Notes: generated from the sequence alone by a model not told the origin. Positions 42,878-56,112 are shown, counted from the first letter of the stretch. The stretch is DNA of 64,000 nt from Steromphala cineraria (GCA_916613615.1 OU744726.1:19905515-19969514), one strand, 5' to 3'. Translations and numbers: made by a program.

Positions 42878-45800
42878 CTAAAGATCAGTCTGCTTTCGTC
42901 CAGCCAAGTACTTCTTGATGTTATCATTTGCCTTCACGTTATTCACTATGGCCTTGACATTGGGGAACTTGGCGAGAATCTCGTCGCTCACGTGAACATC
43001 AACGATGTCAAAAAGGGCGAGATCACCAAGACTCAACTGAAAAGAGAAAACAGGATTGGTTTTAAAAGAAAAGAAAATGTTTTTAAGAGTATATTGAAAC
43101 TCCATGCTTTTCTCTTGAATAAATGGAAAATTTTAGTTTTTATTCATTTAGGATATACGTAAATTTGTATCTGACGCAAATCTTGAAATAATGGATATTG
43201 GTTTCAATAACATGTTATTTGGTCGGTTTCTGAGTTCAGCAATTTGGCTCTTAATGTAACCAAACAAATTTAACATAAGAAAACCAATTTATGTGGTTTC
43301 TTTAGTGTTTTAGCAATTGAAGCAACCTTAAAAAAAGTTAGCTTTATAGTCAAACACATTGAATATTATAATACGAAGAGGGAGGTATAACTGCAAGAAC
43401 AAACCTTGTCTCCGACCGTATATCCGTTAGGTTTCACTGATACTATCTTCTCCAAGTTGCCCAGAAACTTAGGTATTCCTGTTTCCTGTAGTGCTGTCTT
43501 CAGCTCGCCCTGTAAATGATATTAGATGCAATCAAGTGAGTTCCAGATATACATAAATCAACTGTCCAATTGTCAACACTGGTTCTCTTGAATGATAAAC
43601 TATGCGATTATGTAAGATCCAGCTTTATATATTATATACTTGAATGAAATGAGATACTGGTATTAGTGAATTTCTCCCACATAATGAATTCATAAAATGT
43701 TGTAGTAAAAAGTAATATTAAATGGCTATCATTATTCTTGGATATCAATATTAACTGATTCTTTGTTTAAATAGAAGGCATTTCTTATCCTTTATTGATT
43801 TCAAAATGTGGAATGATAGAGTAAATGTATAATATGTACATGTATGTATGTATGTATGTATGAATAAAAATAATTTTTCAAAAGATCTCCTGAACTTGCA
43901 CTGAACCCATTGTAAAACAAGTTATTCCTGGTCACCTTGCACAAAGCCCTAATGCAACCCCAACTTCCTAAAGTATCCATAGTTGAACGTTGAAAGATTA
44001 AACTGAGGATAGACTTAGCGTTTGGGATTGTGTTCGTTACAAGCCCTATTTTTGTACGTCCTCGTCCAAGATAAAAAAAAAATGATTTCATGAGTGTTGA
44101 ACAGGGGTTGAATATTTCAAAAGTTTGGACGTTACAGTTTTTAATGAAGTCCCCCATTCGTCGATTAAACACAACAAGCCTTGACCTGGTTCACAGAGCG
44201 TATCCTTGGTCTTGGTAATTAAAATCTCTTTAGTGTGGAACAGGGAACAATCTTTCTAACTTTCAGATCTAACAGTTTTCAATGAATCGTCCATTCGTCG
44301 ATAAACAAAGACAATCGTTGCTGAACGTCATAGCTACGATTGATCAAATGTCGAATCAATGAGTATTGGTTCGTAATAGAAACAATACAATGTCATCAAT
44401 CCAGACTTGGTATTTACCTTTTTCTCTTCATCCTTCTCGAAGAACACTTTAACGTATTCCTTGAAGAGATCCTGACAGATATCGATAACCCGGTCTACCT
44501 CGTATTTGTCCTGGTTGGTAGCTCCGTAGATATCTGAGTACAAAAAATTAGTGAGATTGATTTGTTTACAATGTTGATTGCTTTATTGGTATTCTAGAGT
44601 TGAGTTGATGCAAACTTCACTTCCTTGAAAAAACGTTGCCAACACTGAATAAAGACGTTGTACACCCATAACATTGCCCTCTTCATATACGGTGATTTAT
44701 AACAATTTTGATAGTCATTCGTGCACGTTACAAGTATATTTGTGTGAGTGCCTACCTAACTTTACTATGCAATTTGAGTATTTGTAGAGTATCGTAAATC
44801 TATAACGAGGGTACCTGCTCTCTCTTATATTTATGGTCTTGGCATCAGTGATTGTTATTTATCACATGTGTTTCCACTATAGGCGGAAGATTGGAAGTAA
44901 ATTATGTATTTTTTTCTCATGTATTATTAGCAGCCCCGTCTAAGGACGGGGCTGCTATCAGTTTTTGTGAAGTTTCCATCGCCGCCGCCGCCGCCGCCGC
45001 ACTCGTACTACTAGCTATAACTTTTTTGCACTAAGCTTTCCAGAACTCTTATTCATACCTTACTTCTCATACCTCGGGGGAACGATTTTGACACGTTCAC
45101 TTTCAAGGTCAAAGGTCAAGGTCACGAGATATGTATTCACTCTAAGAATTCCTTGTAAACGCGATAACTTGAAAAGTTTTTGTGCTATGAAGCTCTTACT
45201 TGGTATATATCATCCTTGGAAAAGTAAAAAAAATTGAAAAGGTTTTGGCTACAATCCGTCAAAGGTCAAGGTCACAGCAAGGTCATGACCTAAGCATGTT
45301 TTAGCGAAAATGCTTTATTTTAACTATGAACACTTTTAATCAATACATGATTGTTATACGCAATAAAAAGTGTTCAATGATTGTGTGACCTTGAAGGTCA
45401 AAGGTCAAGGTCATGAGATATGAGTTATTACAAAATGCACTAAATTTGGGTATAACTTTATCCAATTTAGCTTTTCAGAACTCATGAACATGTCTAAAAG
45501 TTAATACTTCCAGGGAATCATTATGACTTGTTCACTTTCAAGTTCAAAGGTCAAGGTCATGAGTTATAAAATCACCGCAAAATTCTTTGTAAACACGGTA
45601 ACTTGAAAAGTTTTAGTGCTATGAAGCTCTAACTTGGTATATATCATCCTTGGAAAAGTAAAACATTTTGAAAAGGTTTCGGCTACAATCAGTCAAAGGT
45701 CAAGGTCACAGCAAGGTCATGACTTAAGCATGGTTTAGCGAAAATGCTTAATTTTAACCATGATCACTTTTAATCAATACATGATTGTTATACTCAATAA

Positions 45801-47948
45801 AAAGTGTTCAATTATTGTGTGACCTTGAAGGTCAAAGGTCAAGGTCATGAGATATGAGTTATTGCAATTCCTTGTAAACACAATAACTTGAAAAGTTTCT
45901 GTGCTATGAAGTTTAGATTTTGTATATATTATCTCTTGAAGTACAAAATTTTCAAAAAGTTTTGGGTACGAACTGTCGAAGGTCAAGGTCACAGCAAGGT
46001 CAACATATATGGAGAAAATGAATTAATTTAAATTTTAACACTTTATTTCATTACAATAATGTTATACTCAATGAAATGTGTTCATTGATTGTGTGACCTT
46101 GAGTGTCAGAGGTCAAGGTCACGAGAAAATTCCCAATTTGGTGAGGCCTGTAAAAGGCGGAACAGGGTAAGGCGAAACCCCAAGTTCAGGGGCTGCTCTG
46201 CTTTTGCGGTATCCCGCAAACGCTAATCTAGTTTATGTTTATTAACGTGTCGTGAAATATGCTCAGATTCGTACTTTAAAAAATGTTTGTGCCAAAACAA
46301 TGGCATCATATTGCATTTAATTCCTTGTATATTTTTAAAGAATGCGTTTCTTTATAAAGCGAGTACATCATATTTGTATCAACATTCAATATTGGGACAA
46401 TATTGAAAAGTAAGAATGATCGATGGTATTGCAGAGGTATACCGTGTATTTAATACAGCAACTTACCAAACTCCCTTGCAAGATGCCGTGCCATAGCCAG
46501 ACTCTCTGTGTAATCCTTGCCATCTATTGTCAGGACGGGCATCTGGCCGAATGGTGTGTCTGTGTTAGGAAATAAGACATGATACCATGTATGCTTTTTG
46601 TTTCCAAAACTAGCACTCTTACATAAGACTTTGTCTGATACGCTTGAGATTCGAATTCATTGATTCGTTAACGAATAATTGTTAAGGTGACGTGATGAAT
46701 TCAGAATATTAGATTATCTTTCTGAAACGTTTGAGATTGAAAATAAAATGATTCTTCATCGGATTTGTAAGGTGACAAGATAATTAATAGATATACTGTT
46801 TTCTTATATTATTTTCTATTTACAATATTTATATGTGTTACAATAATTACTTATTAGTATGCGTTTTGCGTTATACCTACTCACGTCCTATCCTGCAAAG
46901 GCATACTAATGAGTAATGATTGTTACAGATACAAGTAAACGAATTTGGGGGATCGTGAAGATACACTTATGAAGGAATGGATTTGATAATTCTATCTTGA
47001 ACAATCATTGTCGTCGTCATAGTATCATAATTATTATCATCATCGTTGTCAACAATGCTAAATAAATCGAGATTAAGTTACTTCATAATATTCTTGTTTC
47101 AAAATATTATTATTGATTTAAGGACGTGTTACTTATGGTTTTTATTGCATGTGACTTACAGAATGTCATTGCAGACATAACAGGTTCACCAGCAGGTGAA
47201 CTAAATATGTTTGTAAATGTTTGTTAAGTGTATCAGGTTATCAGTCTCAGTAACAATAGAAAATGGCCACAATGTTATCTCAAGATAGGTCATCGTGACA
47301 TTTAACCGCCTTACTATACATACGCCCACCATGTGACTCTTAATCTTATGTGTAATTTAACATAATGCAGCGCAATCTAAATTCTGATCTCATTTTAATT
47401 TTTGATGACGTTTTGGTCTAATTTATGCATACGACACGTAACATTGTATGTATTAAAGTAACTTTAAATGCACCGACAACGTATCTGCTGTAGCAACGGT
47501 TTCCAACTCTGCTTAAATAAAATATTATTTTTAAAATATTTGAAAAATAATAAAGCCAATTTAATCTTACCAACTTAAAGCCAATTTCCACATACTAACG
47601 AGTTCAATGACAGTATTGTAATACGCTGTACATCATTCATCAAAACCTTATAACCATTGTCGATTCTGATCCTTCTAATTCTTTCTACTTTGAGGAAGAG
47701 ATACAACGCAACAAAAACAAATTATAGGTAATAAAGACAGGAACAAATTACGTTTGTCTTTAGGTTAACATCTACATGTACTAAAAACGCCTCCAAGAAC
47801 TCAATTTTCACTTACTCGGCTTCTCTGCAGGCCATGATTCGAAAGAGAATCTTTTGTCCTCGAAGTCAACTCCTTTCAGAGTCAGAGCTAACCTTGTGAG
47901 CTCCCCCCTTGCTCTGACATCGAAGTACCTGAGAACGTATTTGGGCAT
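42878..47948 (-). CDS. Sigma-class glutathione S-transferase, gene 6 (five coding exons, 201 aa)
   Basis: The exons are 47816-47948, 46467-46559, 44418-44533, 43405-43509 and 42878-43036, with GT...AG and phases 1,1,0,0. The frame is open for 201 codons. [10 protein letters not shown] supplies Tyr8, followed by WPAEK and [14 protein letters not shown] (cis-proline). [14 protein letters not shown] is the conserved Ser-containing helix. The helical half carries [12 protein letters not shown] and the SLGD N-capping box, and the tail is RKQTDL. It groups with genes 4 and 5 by its last exon (VDV.VSDEIL...VNNVKAN). Intron 2 (1.9 kb) contains the full 1.3 kb repeat with nuclear-receptor-type sites, inserted antisense relative to copy A. 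A clear TATA box (48034-48043) lies 86 bp upstream of the ATG. Confidence 0.94.
43841..43862. repeat. (TGTA)n microsatellite (gene 6 intron 3)
   Basis: An uninterrupted tetranucleotide run of 22 bp. Confidence 0.85.
44926..46234 (-). mobile_element. 1.3 kb repeat carrying nuclear-receptor-site arrays, copy B (gene 6 intron 2)
   Basis: It is the inverted relative of 6026-7318. It begins with the AGCAGCCCCG...CGGGGCTGCT hairpin, then (GCC)n at about 44982-44999, and ends CGCTAATCTAGTTT. On the plus strand it shows repeated GGTCAAAGGTCAAGGTCA-type blocks, near 45108, 45258, 45388, 45547, 45696, 45826, 45976 and 46110. These contain TCAAGGTCA extended half-sites, and several form DR1 pairs. It lies wholly within the intron and does not touch splice sites. 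Confidence 0.75.
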
Positions 47949-48033
47949 GATGGCGGGCTAGTCTGGAGTGTGATGTGATTGATGTGTCCTCGTCACTCGC
48001 TTCAGACAGAAGGGAAGATGTGACCTGGTTTTC

Positions 48034-48069
48034 CTTTATATAGGGCCAATGGAGGTCATGGCATTATCA
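48034..48069 (-). promoter_or_regulatory. Core promoter of GST gene 6
   Basis: CTATATAAAG (48034-48043, minus strand) is a strong TATA box 86 bp before the ATG. TGATAATGC (48061-48069) upstream of it fits only the loosest antioxidant-element pattern, so that part is weak. A CCAAT string on the plus strand lies next to the TATA box. Confidence 0.5.
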
Positions 48070-50651
48070 GTTGGCCCGGTGTGCTTGTTTGGTATTATAA
48101 ATCTCAATAACTGGTGTCAGCAGGAGAAGTTGATGATAGTGATTGAGTGAAGGAACATGGTTTGCATGTCTGTACGTGCTACATGAATGGACATTTTCTG
48201 TTCTTGTGTAAACATTGGTCACTTTAAGTTTTGAGATATTGTTAATGGTGTAATGTGAAGGTTGTTCATCAAAACTTGTTTGTTGCTTTACACCGTTTGA
48301 ACTGTGCATATGCAACAAGCGGTGGAAACAGTGACAATAGTTATGTCAAGTGCAAATAGAATTACTAGATAACTTTATTTTGTACTTTAAAGTTATTTAG
48401 TTAAAGAAACATTAGTATGAACACTGCTTTTAATTGGTACCATTTTAAAAACCTTCATACCGATTACTTTACATTTGTATCGGGTTCAAATGATGATTGA
48501 TATCGAAATGGGTTTTTATAGAGAGTATTTGTTTAACCAGACTATAATAAAATGCTACGTTTATGTCACCTGATAAATAACTTATGTCGAGAACCGTAAT
48601 AAATTTTACTGTCTCTACTGGTGTAACTTTGCAGATGAAGTTAAAAACTAAGCAATCTCAATACATTATTCAATTAGATCAACAGCTTTTTAAAGATCAG
48701 TTTTAACTAATGTGTATATGTCGATCTAATTTCATCTAGATTGTTGATTAAGGAACGTTAGTTAACGTTATTTTACATTTAGGTAAATGGTGGAGGCGAT
48801 AGTGATCATGGGTGATGGAAACATTTATCAAATAATTGATATCCAATTCTTTGTTCACGAAGTTTTCAATTTAATGTCATAAAATGGCGAGTCTTATATT
48901 ATCAATAGGAATTCAGATTTAGAAATTAGAATAAACGTACTTTGATTAACATGCTGCAGAAATCCTGCTATCCGATTCCTGATGATCAACTCAGGCATTT
49001 CCAATCAACGAGTTCTATATCATCCAGATTGATATCTGCTTTAACAGAGTTTGTTGTACTTTATATTGACCAATAGATCGAAGTGCTTTATTTTGTGACA
49101 CGAATGGACTCCATTTTGAATTGTCCAAATTAGAAATAATGACATACGTAATTCCAAAGTGTTTCCCTCTCTTTCAAACATTGAAAATACAGCAACAAAT
49201 AGTCATTAAACAAATAGCTGCACAACGTTACCATCAAAATTATTTTGAATAACAATTTAACGATCGCTCAAATTTTATTACAATAATGTTGTATTCTAAG
49301 CAAAGAGTAAAGATTTAAATTTTGACCTTTAGATAGGGATTAGCCTATGAACAATAGGGGAGGAAGATATTCGGATAAGGAACAACCTTTCAACCCGCTA
49401 AGGGTATGCATCCTGCATCATGTTATGTCATCTGACGGGTATGATCATTTTCCTTTTAAACAATGAGTGGTCTGAATGACAAAATATTAAGAAGCTAAAT
49501 GTAGGCATCATATTATATGAAAGTAGAGTTTAAGTATCCAAGACCATGATTAATGTTCATGTTTTGTGTTGATCCATGTTGCTTAAAAAAAGCATTGCGT
49601 CCGTACATATCGGTCTATTGCGTTATCTCGTCTCACTGTATAGAAAATGTTCATAAATATAAAATATTTCAAATAATTTTGATACTGGTAATTATTGTAA
49701 AGTCGGTTTGCTGATGTGGGATTTATCTGCCACACCGAATAATCTTTTTCAAACACTAACAAACTTAAAGAGACAGAGTATGTTGATAGGATCACATATG
49801 TCAAATTTTGAAATCGATGTTACTATATCGGGAACCACTTACTGTTACTGAAAATAACAAGTCAAAGGTCAATCAGTACATTAGAGCGAAAATACGGCCA
49901 TTCAAAGTCGGGATTTTGATCGAAAACCGGACAACGTGGCACTAGTGGCGCGCGCAAATTCGTCAAACGTAATTTTGAAACCTTGTCATAAGCTGACAGG
50001 AAGATATATTCGATTCGATAGTGGTTATAAGGTATTGTAACTAATAGGTAGATTAATTGGATGCATGATTTCGAATATCAAACGTATTTGAGATGTTTCC
50101 TTGATTTTTCCAAAAATCAAGCATTTTAGATATATTATGCATAAATGGATATATTTGTAAGTCCAGTTATGAGATATAAACTTCAATCAGCATATTAGAT
50201 ATTTCGTAGCTTATCAAAACCAAATAAAATGTTAAGAAAGATACTCTGTCTTCACTTTAAGAGACAAAGTGAAAAGAACATTTTCGATAATAAGAGGTTG
50301 TAAATATCATAATTAAGAGGGTCTGTGAAAGATTTGTGATTGGTGAAAAGATGTATGACGAAAGAATAACAAGAAATACATATCTTTTGAAGGTTGAGCC
50401 TTCCTGTAGTCAGTGGTAGAAGTGAAGACACATTGCCGCCATGTTGTGAAGAAAAACTAACCTTGGCAGAACATATCCTTGTCTATTCCACAGTGATGAT
50501 ATGTAAGGAATAATGCAAGTAAGAGTAAAAAAAGTGGGAAGTTGAGGATGATAGTTGTTTTACGCACATCCTCTAAATATCCATCTTAATCAGACAACTC
50601 ATTGAACCTAGTGATAATTGACACAAATGTTCATGCCAGAAACCAGTTTAA

Positions 50652-50884
50652 AGAAACCTAGCCTCAATATTACCCGTTTCACTCATATATTGAGTCTAGA
50701 AAGGTCTAGTAACGGGTCGCGTCATCCGACCTTTCTGCGACCTATGAACCTCCAACGTTATACGTGTGAAGGCAGACTATTGTGGCTTGGTAAGAAGCGT
50801 TCTGATTGGTCAATTCGATACGTGGGCTGACGCGACCCTCTACTAGACCTTTCTAGACTCAAGATCGGAGTGAAACGGGTAATC
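50652..50884. mobile_element. MITE with long terminal inverted repeats, copy 1 (3' of gene 7)
   Basis: It is about 230 bp with related ends: CGTTTCACTCATATATTGAG...TCTAG on the left, and CTAGA...ATCGGAGTGAAACGGGT on the right in reverse complement. The centre contains CAGACTATTGTGGCTTGGTA. The sibling copy is at 53028-53275. Confidence 0.7.
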
Positions 50885-51006
50885 GGCCAGAAACTAATAC
50901 AACACCTCCTTGTCCTAACATCCGTCTGGTGCCAAGCACTCTTTATTGTATCTTTTAAAATCATCACATGGCAAACATGGAACAATGACACAATTCAATC
51001 TTTCAC

Positions 51007-51012
51007 TTTATT
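51007..51012 (-). promoter_or_regulatory. Possible polyadenylation signal of GST gene 7
   Basis: AATAAA on the minus strand, 265 bp past the gene 7 stop. It is the nearest perfect match I noticed. Confidence 0.3.
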
Positions 51013-51276
51013 GTAAAAAAGAATACAATATATATGTATAGATGTATATATTTATATATACTTAAGTTTCCCTAACAGTAACAATTAATCTGCTTTGAAA
51101 AAAATGTTCTAAAGGGAACAAAGCTTAAGTGAATACCTATGGTATCATTTAGCAGATAACGCAATAGAAGAAACCATTTGTTATTGACCATGGTATCACG
51201 TTCCTTTACTGTTCATTAGATGTCAGTGTATTACAATACAAGACAAAAATAATATTACGCCCTTAATTTTTTCTAA

Positions 51277-54200
51277 TTAAAACATTGTCTCCTTTCTGCC
51301 CTTCAAATGCTCTGCAATACTTTTGTTTGCTGCCACTTTGGCGATATTTGCTTTCACAAGCGGGTAATCTTTCAATATGTCATCTGTGATCGTGTCCGCC
51401 ATGTCGAACACAGCTAGGTCGGCAACGGTTATCTGAAACATTTTTGATTTGGATGATTTGGCCACATAAACAGAGTTAATATATCGTCATATTTTTCGTA
51501 AAGATGACAGAAACTAACAAATAGTGTCTTTATCTCAAGGATGACAAAATGGATTTCACTCCAGCTAACTGTGTAATATAATCTCATTAAAATCAAATCG
51601 GACTCGAAATGCAATTTGGTATGAGAGGTACGTGCCAATCTGATTTTAATGCGATTATATTACATTGTGAAGAAATCATGAAGCACTCGTTTCATAGTCA
51701 TTCTCTTTATAAAACACATTGAAATAGTTATGAAATAGATGCACAAGCCTTTTCCCGAGCAATTTTGCTACATTTAGAGATAATGAGTGATATAAACATT
51801 AAATACCGATTTTCCAACGAAGAATTCCCCTTTATTATTAGAGATGATTTGTTCAAGGGCGGTAAGAAACTTTGGTATAGTTCCGTTGTAAACATCATCT
51901 TTCATCTTTTGCTGGAAAAGAAGTATCAAGTAGTTCACTTGTATTCATAAACTTAAAATTGACAATGGTTTATCAGCAGAGAAAATCAAACATTTATGAG
52001 TAAAAACATGAATATAAATCTTAACATGGGACGAGATTGAATATTGTTTATGCATTCATGCCTTACATGCGATATCTGGATGACTGAATCCGTTTTTAAA
52101 ATGTACAACGAATCGAGATTGGGAAAGAATTGACATGTAGTACACATAAACCAGAGGTTATGCAGCAAGATAAAAACGTCCCTGGGGGAGAGAGTGCATT
52201 TAGAACCGGGGACGTCAGTTGGTTGGAGCTAGTACAATGTAGTTGGTAGGGAGTTCACTCACGATTCCCGGTCGCGTCATACAAATACACGTTGGGAGCT
52301 GTTGCTTCCTTGCTTGTCAGCACAACGCTTAAGCTGATGCTACATTGTTGCCACTGGGTGCACGACCCTTATTTCCAACATGCACATGTACTGAGGAGAA
52401 TACTGTTATTACTAATCATTATTAATTAACTATCAATGATATGGCACTAATACAAGCTATACGGCCTACACTATACGATTCGGCATTTGGGCCAATACAG
52501 GTAAGCTGGACCAATACGGGCAAAACTGGGCCAATACGAGCAGACTGGGCCAATACGACTCTGAGCATGCGCATACACACAGACGGCGCAAGTCCGAAGC
52601 CATCGCTTCAAAACTTTCAACATATCTCATTTATTATTTTGATTTCAATGAAAATAAACTCTTCAATGTTGTGCGAGTAAATCACAAAGAATTTAATTAG
52701 TAAAAAATGTCATTAATCAAGTTTCTCCGTATTGGCCCAGTTTCTGAAGATAATACTGTTATTATTAGTCTTTAAGAACCTACCTTGGCGGCTGGGTCGG
52801 ACTGGAAGATGATGTCCAGGAGCTTAGTGATGACGTCAGACACCATCCCCAACACCATGTCTATCTGCAGCATCTCGAGACTAGTCTTCCCTCCCAGACC
52901 TGGCCAGTAGAGATAGGAGATAGTCAATATTTAAAAGAAATCATTCATAGTCGATTTTAATAAGATTGTACGCCGAAGGATTTTAGGGGTAAAATTCGAT
53001 TTTTTTTTTAAAAAGCCAGTCTCAGTAAACTTAGCCTCAATATTATCCGTTTCACTCCTATTCCAGTCTAGCAAGGCCTAGTAGAGGGTCACGTCAGCCG
53101 ACCTTTCTGCGACCTATGACCCTCCAACGTTATACATGCGAAGGCAGACTATTGTGGCTTGGTAAAATGAGTTCTGATTAGTCAATTCGACACGTGGGCA
53201 GTCGCGACCCTCTACTAGGTCTTTCGAGACTAAAAATCGGAGTGAAACGGATAATATTGAGGCTAGGTTTACTTAGACTGTAAAAAGCAATTGTCTTATC
53301 CAATTCGAGTTATGGAGTTGAAAATGAGAAATATTTCTAGATTGTTTTCTCACAATCTTCAGTTTGTGATCATTTCTTGATTGTACAGAAATTTTATACA
53401 TCTAAGTTATATTATTGAATAATTTGAAAAATTGCCTTTTGCTCTGATTAATTATTGCATGCAACATTATTTTTAATTTTAATATATATTTTCTAAAACT
53501 GAACATGAAAGGAATGAACTATGAATTATGACAGGTTTTAAATATGCATTATGACAGTAATAAAATATCATTTGTGACAGATATATCTTTTTTTTAAAAC
53601 GTGTTAAAAGTCGTCAAGTTCCAACACTTTGAGATTGACTGTGGTACGAAATCTTTGTTTATGATAATGCAAAATATCGTTTTAGTTTTCTGGTAAAATT
53701 GATAACAAAAATATATTTTTTACCACACTCTCTGGCCACGTATTTAGCGATGCCCATACTGTCACAGTATTTCGTTTCGCCTACAGTCAGGATAGGTAGC
53801 CATCCAAACAGGTGTTCTGAAACAGGGTTAAATACATCGGAATTATATCATAGAACTTAATTGTTAAATCAGTTTTGTACAATGGCCTCTTAAAATAAAG
53901 GTTGTCAAACAGAAACATCGAGACAACTGCGTGCTTTGTAATTATTGAGGACACCTTAAGTACATTTAACAAGAGCTATCAGATGACATATCCCATACAT
54001 GTAGGTCCCCAATTTATTAGAAAATGTATCTTAAATTCATCCAAGATTAATTTAGAGAATAAAGTTGTCTGTGGATATGCCATGGGAACCGCCAAAAATA
54101 CAAATTCGAAAACCTTGAAACTTCAAAAAGGCACATCTACACATGCTGACTGATCCAATGAGCAGGATCCAATAATTTCATAGTTATACTCGGGAAACGA

Positions 54201-56112
54201 AAATTAAAATTATTTCATATGGAAACTGCCAAACATCAAAAGTTGAAAACTCAAAAGGCACATCTAAAAATGCTGACATTTTTGGAGTTATGCTCCGGAA
54301 ACGAAATTCTACATCCTTTTTTCATGGAAAACGACAAAAAATATCCGAAGGAATTAAAGCATCTAAAATCGCACAATTACACATGCTGACTGGCCCATAT
54401 ACACCAATCTTCAATGAGCTACGTAATATTGTTTTCGTGTTATGCTCCGGAACCGAAAAGATTACGCACAGACGGACAGGACGGGACTATAACCCACGAT
54501 ATTACTTACATACCGGTTGTATAATATTATGAATAGAGCCATTGGTTCTGTAGCTAATCAGGCTTATAAGGGGTCACAGGGCCACAAAAGCTTTAAATAT
54601 TAATCCTTACCAGTCTGTACACAAAGTTTCAGCTTTCTAGGTTTTAAGGGTGTGGCCGCTGTGGCCCTTATCAGGGGCAACAGGGCCACCAAACCTACAT
54701 TATTTATCCTCCCTATTCAAGGAGTCTGTACACAAGGTTTCAGCTTTCTAGGCCCTATGCTTGTGGATAAACAGATGAAAATAGGTTTTAAGGGCGTGGT
54801 CCCTGTGGCTCTAATTAGGGGCAACCGGGCCACCACGTTACAATTAATAACCCTGACTAGTCAAGGAGACTGTACACAAAGTTTCAGCTTTCTAGGCCTT
54901 ATGCTTCTGGAGATGAAGTCGAAAATGCACAAAGTTTGCAGACGGACGGACTGACGGACGCCGGACACCATGCGATGCCATAAGCTAATCAAGCCAATGA
55001 GCCAAAAAGGAAGTCGATGCACATAGTTTTACTAAACATGTAAAGTTTGTATGATATCTCACAGTCTTGAGTAATCATTGTATTGCAATTGTTAACAATA
55101 AATTTGTTTAGAGGTAAATGCCATTTAGATTTAGTGAACAAATGTAACAATGTTATATTTGGGATCACTTTATCTTGAATAGTACAGATTTGATTTTCTA
55201 GGCAAAATTTGCTTTTCGAAATTTCCTTTTACCTAAAACGCGCTATCTACATTCACACTGTCATGCTTCATGCATTTCCCATATCTTATTTATTCAAAAG
55301 TGCGCTTGCACCCATGTAGCGGTAGTCGTACTGCACAATTCCTTGAGGCGTATCGCAGTGCTCATGTAACCCAGACGGATCACATTACACATGTCACGAA
55401 GGTTTGTGGTATGTGGCTGTCTACATGTTAGATGTATAATATTACTGATGGTGCAAGCGATTGTGCATTTCTCTTGGAGCTGACAGTAGAAAATAATAAA
55501 TATAGAATAAGATGATCTGATCTATTTATTTTGGATGATAAACATCAGGTGTATACGTTACTATCATTGCACAACAGAAGCATTCGTGCGTATCGCACTT
55601 ACCGTGTATAGGCTGTTTGGATGTACAAGGAAAGAACATACGCTTCGTGGAAGTGTTTTGTGTTAGAATGTTTTTAAGGTAAACGGAAAGTTACAGAGTT
55701 TAAGGTTACGACATGTAATGTTGACAAGTGAAGTGAAAGCATAATTGACATTAATGCAGCTGTCGATGTGTCAATAATGAAACCTTGCAGTTGGCATAAC
55801 AAAGATCAAATGAAAACTTACAGTGAAAGTACAAATATGCCCGACCGAACATGCAATCAAATAATGCCGGTCAGACATGCAAGGATATGTAAAGATTAGC
55901 AATAAGTACACCGATACAGAAGATTGCAATAAAGCAATTTAAGGACAGAGAAAATAAATGAGAGGATAACACTCACTTGACTTTTCTGCGGGCCATTTTT
56001 CAACTGCAATTCGTTCATCCTCGAATGACTTTCCCGCATAAACAAAGACCAATCTAGTTAGTTCTGCTCTCCCTTTTCCATCGAAGTATGTCAACTTGAA
56101 CTTATCTGCCAT
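51277..56112 (-). CDS. Sigma-class glutathione S-transferase, gene 7 (five coding exons, 201 aa, divergent G-site)
   Basis: The exons are 55977-56112, 53724-53816, 52784-52899, 51807-51911 and 51277-51432, with GT...AG and phases 1,1,0,0. The frame is open for 201 codons. The N-terminus MADKFKLTYFD is one codon longer than in its neighbours, which puts the catalytic tyrosine at residue 9. WPAEK is kept. The glutathione pocket is unusual: GWLPILTVGE replaces the common GQLPVLEIDG, and the QS/ES pair is DS. The cis-proline remains. The N-capping box TVAD is intact and the tail is RKETMF, one codon short. The exon 4 donor is GTATTT, weaker than the others. MITE copies lie in intron 2 and 3' of the gene, and intron 1 (2.2 kb) holds other repeats. 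It may have altered activity or be a non-enzymatic binder, but nothing breaks the frame. Confidence 0.92.
52480..52565 (+). repeat. Imperfect minisatellite, about 20 bp unit (gene 7 intron 3)
   Basis: Four units of the type TGGGCCAATACGGGCAAAC are in tandem. A single inverted relative (CGTATTGGCCCAGTTT) lies near 52727, still inside intron 3. Confidence 0.6.
53028..53275. mobile_element. MITE with long terminal inverted repeats, copy 2 (gene 7 intron 2)
   Basis: It starts TAAACTTAGCCTCAATATTA and ends with the near reverse complement TAATATTGAGGCTAGGTTTA. The paired ends extend inward for some 60 bp (CTAGTAGAGGGTC on both sides). It is a clear relative of 50652-50884. It is intronic and non-coding. 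Confidence 0.8.
53990..54530 (+). repeat. Tandem-type dispersed repeat (gene 7 intron 1)
   Basis: Units of about 125 bp share a CATGGGAACCGCCAAA-like block, then AAAAGGCACATCTA...ATGCTGAC, then TTATGCTCCGGAAACGAAA. The last unit runs into CACAGACGGACAGGACGGG. Related phrases occur at 63262-63850. It is non-coding. Confidence 0.45.
54535..55005 (+). repeat. Dispersed repeat, 'CTTTCTAGGCCTTATGCTTCT' family, copy 3 (gene 7 intron 1)
   Basis: About three units contain the AGGGGC(C/A)ACAGGGCCACC and GTTTCAGCTTTCTAGG blocks. They end in GACGGACGGACTGACGGACG and CATGCGATGCCATAAG. It is the longest but most diverged copy. Confidence 0.6.

Larger units (their letters stand above)
47949..51276. other. 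Intergenic region between GST genes 6 and 7
   Basis: It holds the gene 6 promoter and, at 50652-50884, a MITE copy. The intervening 48080-50640 is AT-rich with no exon or repeat I could identify. Confidence 0.5.
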
